Positions 1 through 5,971 of a DNA stretch of 6,021 nt are shown here, piece after piece. The notes under the pieces are model-generated. The model had not been told where the DNA came from and searched no databases. It saw nothing but the letters and a program-made list of their open reading frames with translations. Position numbers and translations under genes: made by a program. Source of the DNA: Acidobacteriota bacterium (lineage in GTDB: Bacteria; Acidobacteriota; UBA6911; RPQK01; JADFOI01); the NCBI GenBank assembly GCA_030624355.1, contig JAUXKG010000174.1, positions 1 through 6,021 of the forward strand, read 5' to 3'. Position 1 is the stretch's first letter; each line of letters opens with the position of its first letter.

Positions 1-201
1 AGGGCTCGTTGCTTTCTTTGGGCTGCTTTCCGAACGCTTTGGGCGTTTCAGCTTCTGTTTGAGTCTCTGAGCCCATTCGCAAGTCTTCTTCCGCCCAGAT
101 CCATGGACTGGGATGTAACTGACGGGCGCGGAGCGCACCCGATATTCCACCTGACAAGAGCTCACCGATCCGGATGACTCTTGTAATCTCAAACGAAGCA
201 G
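1..201. other. Unassigned 5' flank, possible gene ends
   Basis: No gene can be assigned with confidence in this flank. On the plus strand, one frame reads a hydrophobic, Phe-rich tail (GLVAFFGLLSERFGRFSF...) to a TGA at 68-70, which could be the last residues of an upstream membrane protein. On the minus strand, a frame open across the whole stretch has a GTG at 150 and would give a Lys/Arg-rich peptide of about 50 residues running off the left edge. The two readings overlap and are mutually exclusive as genes. The segment from about 71 to 201 must contain the leader of the radical SAM gene, but I see no convincing -35/-10 pair and no strong Shine-Dalgarno before 202. Confidence 0.3.
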
Positions 202-2199
202 ATGACTAAGGTCGGACTGGTTCAGATCAACAGCCGCTTTTCCGGTCAGGTTTACCTGCCTCTCTCGGCGGGAGCCTTGCAGGCCTACGCCCAGAAACAC
301 CTCAAGAATGACACCGAACACGAATTCCTTCCCCCCATCTACTCCCGGGTCTCCATCGAAGAAGGGGTCCAAAGCCTGATGGAAGCCGACGTTGCCGGAT
401 TCAGCACCTACGTCTGGAACTTTCAGCTTTCCTTGAAGATCGCTGCCGAACTGAAGCTCCGCAAACCGGAGGTACTGATCGTTTTTGGGGGACCCCATGT
501 GCCCGATCGAGCCGAGGAGTACCTCAATCAATATCCGTTTATCGATATCGCCTGCCACGGAGAGGGAGAGAAGGTCTTTCTGGCGATTCTGGAGAACGCC
601 TCTACCGATGGCTGGCCTGAGATCCCGTCCATCAGCTATCTGGATCCGGACGGGCGCCTGGTCCAGAACCCGAGAGTTCCCAGGATGAAGGATCTTTCCC
701 AGGCTCCCTCCCCCTATCTGGACGATGTGTTCCTTCCCTTGATGAGCAGCCACCCTGAGGAAAACTGGATCTCCATTTGGGAGACCAACCGGGGATGCCC
801 GTTTTCCTGCACCTTCTGTGACTGGGGCTCTGCGGTGGCCTCCAAGGTGAACAAGTGGGAACTCGAGCGACTCTATGCCGAGATTGAGTGGTTCGGGCGC
901 CACCAGATCGGATACGTCTTTTGCGCTGATGCCAATTTCGGCATCCTGCCTCGTGACATCGATATTGCCAGGTACTGCGCCGAGATTAAGCAGCGGTACG
1001 GCTATCCCGAAGCCATTTCCATCCAATCCACCAAGAACGCTCAGGAACGCTCCTATCAGGCTCAGAAGATCCTGGCCGATGCCGGCCTCAACAAGGTGGT
1101 GGTCATATCCATGCAGTCGCTCAACCCGGCCACTCTGGAGGCCATCAAAAGAGGCAACATCAGCCTGGAAGTCTTCAAGGAAAACCAGCGGAGGTTTGCC
1201 GCAGAGGGCATCGAGACCATGACCGATCTGATTCTGGGTATGCCCGAAGAGACCTACGACTCCTTTACCGACGGAATCTCCACCCTGATTGAAAACGGAC
1301 AGCACAATCGTATTCAGTTCAACAACCTCTCAGTCTTACCCAATGCGGAAATGGGTGATCCGGAGCAGATCAAGCAATACGGCATGGAGATCGTGGAGAC
1401 CCAGATCGTCAATATTCATGGCAAAATTGATGATCCGGAGAACACGGTGCCGGAACTACAGCAGCTGGTGGTGGGAACCCACAGCATGCCCAAAGAAGAA
1501 TGGGTCCGAACCCGTGCCTTCGGCTGGATGATAGGGCTGCTGCACTTCAACAAGATCCTTCAGATACCGTTGATGGTGCTGCATGAAGAGTACGGCCTGA
1601 GCTACCGTGAGCTGGTCGAATTCTTTCTGGAGGGCAGGTTCGACACCCTCTCATCCCGTGAGGAGGCCGGCCCGTCGTTTCCGGTTCTTTCCGAGGTCCG
1701 GTCCTTCTTTTTCGAGCGAGCCCAAGACATCCAAAAGGGAAGCGAAGAGTATTTCCATTCTGCCGAGTGGCTGAACATCTACTGGTCGGCTGAGGAATAC
1801 ATATTGATCAAGCTGTGTGTCGAAAACAAGCTGGACGCCTTCTATGATGAGGTTGGGAGAGCCATCCCGCTGCTTCTTCAAGAGCGCTCCCTCTCTTTTT
1901 CTCCGGCCGTGATCGGCGATGCCATCACCTTGAATCGAAGCCTGATCAAGCTTCCTTTTCTAACGGAGGATCTCAAGCTGGAGCTTTCCTGTAACGTTTT
2001 GGAGTTCTACCACTCAGTTCTGGTCGGCGACTCCATTGCGATCGAAGAGAAGCCGTGTGCCCACAGCATCGATCGCACGGCCGAGAGCTGGGAGAGCTGG
2101 GAGGAGTGGTACGAAAAAGTGGTCTGGTACGGAAACAGAAAAGGGGCCTATCTGTACGGCAATGTCTCCACAGATAAACAGCTGGAAGGACACTATTGA
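202..2199 (+). CDS. B12-binding-type radical SAM protein
   Basis: This is a radical S-adenosylmethionine enzyme of 665 residues. Residues 1-165 look like the Rossmann-type cobalamin-binding domain of B12-dependent radical SAM proteins, with FGGPH at 95-99 and the family-typical GEGE at 120-123. The base-off signature DxHxxG is not visible, so cobalamin use is inferred from architecture only. The radical SAM core spans about 190-400. Its cluster motif is CPFSCTFC, with C199, C203 and C206 as ligands to the 4Fe-4S cluster. A SAM-binding-like segment (LILGMPEET) lies at 343-351. Residues 430-665 form a family-specific helical tail rich in aromatic residues, ending in WYEKVVWYGNRKGAYLYGN. The ATG at 202 is fixed by an in-frame TAA at 184-186 with no other start between. 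The leader has only a weak purine stretch. It is convergent with the glycosyltransferase, 56 bases away. The substrate is unknown; methylation or another carbon-centred radical step on a sugar or lipid is an inference from context. Class assignment is firm, function is not. Confidence 0.93.
   Translation: MTKVGLVQINSRFSGQVYLPLSAGALQAYAQKHLKNDTEHEFLPPIYSRVSIEEGVQSLMEADVAGFSTYVWNFQLSLKIAAELKLRKPEVLIVFGGPHVPDRAEEYLNQYPFIDIACHGEGEKVFLAILENASTDGWPEIPSISYLDPDGRLVQNPRVPRMKDLSQAPSPYLDDVFLPLMSSHPEENWISIWETNRGCPFSCTFCDWGSAVASKVNKWELERLYAEIEWFGRHQIGYVFCADANFGILPRDIDIARYCAEIKQRYGYPEAISIQSTKNAQERSYQAQKILADAGLNKVVVISMQSLNPATLEAIKRGNISLEVFKENQRRFAAEGIETMTDLILGMPEETYDSFTDGISTLIENGQHNRIQFNNLSVLPNAEMGDPEQIKQYGMEIVETQIVNIHGKIDDPENTVPELQQLVVGTHSMPKEEWVRTRAFGWMIGLLHFNKILQIPLMVLHEEYGLSYRELVEFFLEGRFDTLSSREEAGPSFPVLSEVRSFFFERAQDIQKGSEEYFHSAEWLNIYWSAEEYILIKLCVENKLDAFYDEVGRAIPLLLQERSLSFSPAVIGDAITLNRSLIKLPFLTEDLKLELSCNVLEFYHSVLVGDSIAIEEKPCAHSIDRTAESWESWEEWYEKVVWYGNRKGAYLYGNVSTDKQLEGHY
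2083..2109 (+). repeat. Three tandem 9-bp units in radical SAM C-terminus
   Basis: Two exact copies of GAGAGCTGG (2083-2091 and 2092-2100) are followed by a diverged third copy, GAGGAGTGG (2101-2109). They are in frame and encode ESW-ESW-EEW at residues 628-636. The period of nine bases preserves the reading frame, so gain or loss of a unit would change the protein by three residues without breaking it. Confidence 0.8.
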
Positions 2200-2255
2200 A
2201 GCCCGATCGAAACGGCCAGCCGGCAAAGTTCCGAGACCCCTGCCGGAGTCCCGAT

Positions 2256-2939
2256 TCATCTGCCTTCTGATCGGCTGAAGAATTCCTTGAAAATGAGAAC
2301 CACGATGCCCCAGCCGTTTTTCAGGGGGCTCATCTTTCTGACGCCCCCGATTCTCTTGGGCTCGTCTCCCGGAATTTCACCCACCTTGAGCCTTCTTTTG
2401 GCACATTGAATCGAGAGATGGGGTTCCAGGCCGGCTCTTTTGGCGTCCAGCTGACTGCACAGGCCGAGAACCTCCTTTCTCCAGGCCCGGAACATGACCA
2501 GTGTGTCGGTGTAATGTCCGCCGAAAAGCAGGTTGATCATTTTGGTGAACATCCAGTTTCCGAAGGCGGTCACCCAATCGTCGTCTTCGCTTGTGGCGCC
2601 TTCCCGGTATCGGGACACGATGACCATATCGAAGCCTTCTTTCATTTTGCTGATCAGTGCCGGTATGCGTTCGGGGACCGAATTGCCGTCGGGACTGAAG
2701 GTGATGATGATGTCCCCGCTGGCCACTTCCATGGCCTCCCAGTAGGAGTCGGTTAGCCCTTCCGATTGCTGGGGAACCACAACATAGTCAGGATGACTTC
2801 TTGCGTACTCCAGGGTCCCGTCTGTCGAGCCCCCGTCGACGATGAGGATCTCATCCACCCACTCTTTTTTGATTCTGGGCATGATGATCTTCATGCCCTC
2901 GATCTCGTTGACGGTGGGAATCAGCAGGGTTGTTTTCAT
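2256..2939 (-). CDS. GT2 glycosyltransferase, DPM1-like
   Basis: This 227-residue GT-A fold glycosyltransferase resembles dolichyl/polyprenyl-phosphate mannose or glucose synthases. The N-terminus LLIPTVNEIEGM (5-16) and IVDGGSTDGT (33-42) form the nucleotide-sugar binding half. FSPDGNSVPE (81-90) sits where the family DxD metal motif is expected; only the second Asp (D84) is kept, with Ser at the first position. VSRYREGA (108-115) and the segment TDTLVMFRAWRKEVL (144-158) match the acceptor-side region of the family. There is no C-terminal membrane segment, so the enzyme is probably cytoplasmic or membrane-peripheral. The start at 2939 was chosen because family homology begins there. The frame stays open to an ATG at 3050, but the extra 37 residues look unlike a glycosyltransferase and would run almost to the divergent gene's start. 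It probably transfers a sugar to a polyprenyl phosphate or a glycan intermediate; donor and acceptor cannot be read from the sequence. It is the only leftward gene recognised here. Confidence 0.9.
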   Translation of the reverse strand: MKTTLLIPTVNEIEGMKIIMPRIKKEWVDEILIVDGGSTDGTLEYARSHPDYVVVPQQSEGLTDSYWEAMEVASGDIIITFSPDGNSVPERIPALISKMKEGFDMVIVSRYREGATSEDDDWVTAFGNWMFTKMINLLFGGHYTDTLVMFRAWRKEVLGLCSQLDAKRAGLEPHLSIQCAKRRLKVGEIPGDEPKRIGGVRKMSPLKNGWGIVVLIFKEFFSRSEGR

Positions 2940-3055
2940 AGACGGCTTCACCCGACGACAAAGCATAATGCAAGGACTCTCTGCTGTGAAGCGATTATTG
3001 CCCGAGGCGTGCAGGTGAAGCGAAGCGGGTTGAAGGACTGGCTCGGTCATCGTTC
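2940..3055. promoter_or_regulatory. Divergent intergenic region
   Basis: This 116-bp gap separates the leftward glycosyltransferase and the rightward SDR operon, so by position it should hold promoters for both. No good sigma-70 pair is visible. On the minus strand CATTAT (complement of 2965-2970) resembles a -10 box, but the best upstream hexamer, TTCACA (complement of 2985-2990), is only 14 bases away. No strong Shine-Dalgarno stands before the ATG at 3056. A purine run, GAAGGA, at 3032-3037 is too far upstream to serve it. The regulatory role rests on position, not on a recognised site. Confidence 0.35.
2986..3023. repeat. 9-bp direct repeat in divergent gap
   Basis: GTGAAGCGA occurs at 2986-2994 and again at 3015-3023, a 29-base offset, inside the gap between two divergent genes. 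Spaced direct repeats in such a place can be operator half-sites, but nine bases is short and no regulator gene is in view, so chance is a real alternative. Confidence 0.3.
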
Positions 3056-4054
3056 ATGAGTTCATCAATGTTCGAAGCAGCGAAGGTTCTGGTGACCGGC
3101 GGTACGGGGATGATCGGCAGGTATCTTGTCGATCTGCTTCTGGAGGACGGGGCGAAGGTCAAGGTGGTCTCTCTGGATGATCCCGAGCGAGCTCCGCAAG
3201 GCACGGAGTTCATCCGGGCCAATCTCATGGAGATGAATAACTGCCTGGAGGCCTGTCGAGAGATGGACTACGTCTTTCATCTGGCGGGAGTCAAGGGATC
3301 CCCCGAGATGGCCAAAAAGCAGCCGGCCAGCTTTCTGGTGCCGCTGCTCAGCTTCAATACCAACATGATGGAAGCGGCCAGAAGATGTGAAGTCCAACAC
3401 TACCTGTATGCTAGTTCGGTGGCCGTGTATGCGCCGGCGGAGATTCTTCGCGAAGAGGATGTCTGGAAGACCTTTCCGTCTGAGAACGACTGGTTTGCCG
3501 GTTGGGCCAAGAGGATCGGGGAGCTGCAGGCCGAGGCCTACGCCATCGAGTACGGCTGGAAGACAGTGTCCATCGTCCGGCCTCCCAACGTCGATGGACG
3601 CTACGACAATTTTCACCCCCGCAATGCCAGGGTGATCCCGTCTCTGATCAAGCGGGTTCTGGACGGAGAGAATCCGCTGGTGGTCTGGGGAGATGGATCG
3701 GCGGTCCGGGACTTTGTCCATGCCAAGGATGTGGCCCGGGGAATGCTTTTTGCGGTGGAGAACAAGATCACCGAACCCTTAAACCTGGGCAGTGGGGAGG
3801 GCGTGAGCATCAAGCGAGTGGTGGAGATCATCCTGGAGCATGCCGAGTCCCGACCGGAGGTGGTCTGGGACACCAGCAAGCCTTCCGGAGACCCCAAAAG
3901 AGTGATGGATATGAGCCGGGCCAAAAGGTACGGATTTCAATCCGAAGTCTCCATCGAAGAAGGCATCGGAGACACCATCGAATGGTATCGCAGTTCGACC
4001 GAGGAACTGGAGGGGCCCTTTAACGTGTTTGTCCAGGGCATCGATTCGCAATGA
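3056..4054 (+). CDS. Extended SDR, NAD-dependent epimerase/dehydratase-like (SDR-1)
   Basis: This 332-residue extended short-chain dehydrogenase/reductase is expected to act on a nucleotide-activated sugar in the cytoplasm. The NAD(P)-binding motif GGTGMIG is at 15-21, preceded by the strand KVLVT. Known active-site features include YASSVAVY at 118-125 with S121 at the usual catalytic Ser position, and Lys152 in AGWAKRIGE. The catalytic Tyr four residues before that Lys is replaced by Ala148 (codon GCC at 3497-3499). The C-terminal half resembles GDP-L-fucose synthase-like SDRs: YDNFHPRNARVIPSL (183-197), VVWGDGSAVRDFVH (209-222), DTSKPSGDPKR (272-282) and a terminal EEGIGDTIEWY. The residue loss argues against a standard epimerase or reductase. 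The start at 3056 is the first ATG after an in-frame TGA at 2987; Met5 (3068) is an alternative that leaves the fold intact. It opens the rightward operon and overlaps SDR-2 by four bases (ATGA). Substrate unknown. Confidence 0.92.
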   Translation: MSSSMFEAAKVLVTGGTGMIGRYLVDLLLEDGAKVKVVSLDDPERAPQGTEFIRANLMEMNNCLEACREMDYVFHLAGVKGSPEMAKKQPASFLVPLLSFNTNMMEAARRCEVQHYLYASSVAVYAPAEILREEDVWKTFPSENDWFAGWAKRIGELQAEAYAIEYGWKTVSIVRPPNVDGRYDNFHPRNARVIPSLIKRVLDGENPLVVWGDGSAVRDFVHAKDVARGMLFAVENKITEPLNLGSGEGVSIKRVVEIILEHAESRPEVVWDTSKPSGDPKRVMDMSRAKRYGFQSEVSIEEGIGDTIEWYRSSTEELEGPFNVFVQGIDSQ

Positions 4055-5010
4055 GCGACAGGAAGAAGATTCTGATCTGCGGGGCCGGCGGTTTTATCGG
4101 ACGAAACATCGCCGAGCAGCTTTCGGCTCGAGCTGATCTGGAAGTTTATGGCACCTATCTCCACTCCAAGCCGCCTGATTCGAACATCCGGATGGTTCAG
4201 GCCGACCTGACCCAACCGGAAGCGGTCGAGAAGGTGGTCCAGGAGATGGATATTCTCATCCAGGCGGCCGCTACCACCTCGGGAGCCAAGGATATCCTCA
4301 GCCAACCGCACCTCCACGTGACCGACAATGCCGTCATGAACTCGCTTCTTTTCAGATCGGCCTTCGAGAACGGTATCGGGCAGGTGATCTTCTTCAGTTG
4401 CTCCATCATGTACTCCTCCAGTTCAACTCCGGTCAAAGAGACCGATTTTGATGCGAGTGTGCCGATGCACTCCAGCTACTTCGGAGCTGGCTGGACCAAG
4501 GTCTACCTGGAGAAGATGGCCGAGTTTTACTCCACCCTGGGCCGAACCCGATACACGGTCATTCGGCACTCCAATGTCTACGGCCCCCACGACAAGTTCG
4601 ATCTGGAACGGTCCCATGTCATGGGTGCCACCATCACCAAGGTGCTCACAGCCGAGCAGGGGAAGATCCAAGTGTGGGGATCGGGCCAGGAGGAGCGGGA
4701 TCTGCTCTATGTGTCCGATCTGGTGAATTTCGTGGAGCGGGCTATGCAGCAGCAGCAGCCCTTCCAGCTGGTGAATGTCGGATGCGGCCGCTCCATCTCC
4801 ATCCGAGATCTGGTCCAAAAGATCATTGACTCCTCGGGAAGGGATCTAGAGATCGAGTACGATCTGACTCAACCCAGCATCGATACCCGGTTGTGTCTGG
4901 ATATCACCCAGGCCAGGGAGGTCTTTTCCTGGCAACCCCAGGTCTCTCTGGAAGAGGGGATCCAGAAGACCATTGAGTGGTATCGCAACACTATTTTGAC
5001 CCATGTCTGA
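4051..5010 (+). CDS. Extended SDR, GDP-fucose synthase-like fold (SDR-2)
   Basis: This second extended SDR of 319 residues is a distant paralogue of the gene before it. Its cofactor motif GAGGFIG is at 11-17. The sugar-binding half has VYGPHDKFDLERSHVMGA (176-193), VWGSGQEERDLLYVSDL (208-224), VNVGCGRSISIRDLV (241-255) and the terminal SLEEGIQKTIEWYR, a pattern seen in GDP-L-fucose synthase-like enzymes. Two catalytic positions deviate. FFSCSIMY (114-121), aligned without a gap to the usual FxSSxxVY, puts Cys117 where the catalytic Ser is expected. GAGWTK (145-150) keeps Lys150 but has Ala146 in place of Tyr. A run of four CAG codons (4747-4758) encodes Gln233-236. The start overlaps the stop of SDR-1 as ATGA, implying translational coupling, and its own stop lies eight bases into the E1 alpha gene. 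The reaction is unknown. It could be a modified epimerase or reductase, a partner subunit of SDR-1, or a lyase-like SDR. Confidence 0.92.
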   Translation: MSDRKKILICGAGGFIGRNIAEQLSARADLEVYGTYLHSKPPDSNIRMVQADLTQPEAVEKVVQEMDILIQAAATTSGAKDILSQPHLHVTDNAVMNSLLFRSAFENGIGQVIFFSCSIMYSSSSTPVKETDFDASVPMHSSYFGAGWTKVYLEKMAEFYSTLGRTRYTVIRHSNVYGPHDKFDLERSHVMGATITKVLTAEQGKIQVWGSGQEERDLLYVSDLVNFVERAMQQQQPFQLVNVGCGRSISIRDLVQKIIDSSGRDLEIEYDLTQPSIDTRLCLDITQAREVFSWQPQVSLEEGIQKTIEWYRNTILTHV

Positions 5011-5971
5011 AAGCCAACCCCCGGTAGAGAAGGAAGCTTCCGCTTTGGATGAGACCACCTACCAAAGGCTCTTTTTTAAGGCCCTTCGGATTCGAATAGT
5101 GGAAGAGAAGATCGTTCAACTCTATCCTTCCGACAAGATCCAAAGCCCGGTTCATCTCTCCATCGGGCAGGAGCATCACGTGGTGGCCCTGGTCGATCAT
5201 CTCAAGAGAGACGATGCCCTGTTTTGCTCATACCGGAGCCATGCCGCCTATCTGGCCAAGGGAGGAGATCTAAAGGAGATGTTTGCCGAGCTGTACGGCA
5301 AGCAGTCCGGGATGTCCAAGGGCAAGGCGGGCTCCATGCACCTGTGCTCGGCCAAGACCACTCTGTTTGGGGCCTCGGCCATCGTGGGGACGGTCTTCCC
5401 CCATGCCCTGGGAGTAGCCTACGCCAACAAGCTCAGGCGAAATGGCCTGATCAGCGTGGTGATCTCAGGAGAAGGAGCTACCGAAGAGGGCGTCTTTCAT
5501 GAATGTCTGAACTTCGCTTCCCTGAAAAAGCTTCCGGTGCTGTTTCTGATCGAGAACAACGGACTGGCCATTCATGCCGGATTGCAGGAGCGGCAGGCAT
5601 ACGAATTGGAAGTACTGGTGGGGGCCTACCATATTCCCTATCACCGGTGGGAGGATGGCTCTGATCTGGAGGCCGTCTGGAGTCGCTCGCAGCAGATTAT
5701 CGATTCTGTCAGGGAGTCCGGCACTCCGGCTCTATTGGAAGTCAAGACCTATCGCTACTATGAGCATGTGGGGGTGGGGCTGGATTACGATCAAGGCTAC
5801 CGGTCCCTTGAAGAGTATGAGCAATGGCGCTCCAAGGATCCACTGGTCCTCAACCAGGAGTTGGTGCAGAAGTTCAGGCCCGATATCGAGAAGGAGATCG
5901 ATCAGGCAGTCGAGTTTGCAGAGTCCAGTCACACTCCTCCCGAAGAAGAGCTCTTTACCGACGTCTACTGA
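5003..5971 (+). CDS. Thiamine-diphosphate E1 alpha subunit, 2-oxo acid dehydrogenase type
   Basis: This 322-residue alpha subunit belongs to the pyruvate/2-oxo acid/acetoin dehydrogenase E1 family, which decarboxylates a 2-oxo acid on thiamine diphosphate in an alpha2beta2 enzyme. Landmarks are HLSIGQEHHVVAL (51-63), SYRSHAAYLAKG (76-87) with H80 at the conserved active-site His region, and KGKAGSMHL (106-114). The thiamine-diphosphate/Mg motif is GEG at 156-158, then 26 residues, then NN at 185-186; the usual form is GDG, so the metal-binding Asp is Glu157. The loop that is RxxGHS in classical E1 alpha reads RYYEHVGVGLDYDQGYRS (251-268). Length fits the short bacterial subunits. It overlaps SDR-2 by eight bases and touches the beta gene by one base (TGATG). 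No lipoyl E2 or E3 is in view. Within a sugar cluster it is more likely to serve acyl or ketol transfer to a sugar than central metabolism, but that is inferred. Family assignment is firm. Confidence 0.93.
   Translation: MSESQPPVEKEASALDETTYQRLFFKALRIRIVEEKIVQLYPSDKIQSPVHLSIGQEHHVVALVDHLKRDDALFCSYRSHAAYLAKGGDLKEMFAELYGKQSGMSKGKAGSMHLCSAKTTLFGASAIVGTVFPHALGVAYANKLRRNGLISVVISGEGATEEGVFHECLNFASLKKLPVLFLIENNGLAIHAGLQERQAYELEVLVGAYHIPYHRWEDGSDLEAVWSRSQQIIDSVRESGTPALLEVKTYRYYEHVGVGLDYDQGYRSLEEYEQWRSKDPLVLNQELVQKFRPDIEKEIDQAVEFAESSHTPPEEELFTDVY

Noticed and set aside
2220..2246. Possible terminator hairpin between the convergent genes (CCGGCA...TGCCGG)
   Set aside because: The stem is only 6 bp with a 15-base loop, and no T-tract follows on either strand. 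It could be chance.
2940..3050. 37-residue N-terminal extension of the glycosyltransferase to an ATG at 3050
   Set aside because: The GT2 fold starts at MKTTLLIPTVNE (2939). The extension looks unlike any GT2 N-terminus and would occupy nearly all of the divergent promoter gap.
3065..3721. 218-codon open frame on the minus strand
   Set aside because: It lies wholly antisense to SDR-1, which has clear cofactor and sugar-domain motifs. The translated antisense product shows no recognisable motif.
349..3963. Exact 17-base repeat GTCTCCATCGAAGAAGG at 349-365 and 3947-3963
   Set aside because: Both copies are in frame and encode VSIEEG in unrelated genes with the same common codons, so convergent codon choice explains it better than a mobile or regulatory repeat.
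3502..4023. 173-codon plus-strand open frame in a second frame
   Set aside because: It is nested in SDR-1, is Gly/Arg/His-rich, has no motif, and would displace a well-supported gene.
4747..4758. Four CAG codons in SDR-2 as a phase-variation tract
   Set aside because: The repeat is a multiple of three, so slippage would not switch the gene off, and four units are too few for high instability.
4423..4818. 131-codon minus-strand open frame
   Set aside because: It is antisense to SDR-2 and has no family features; an expected by-product of GC-biased codon use.
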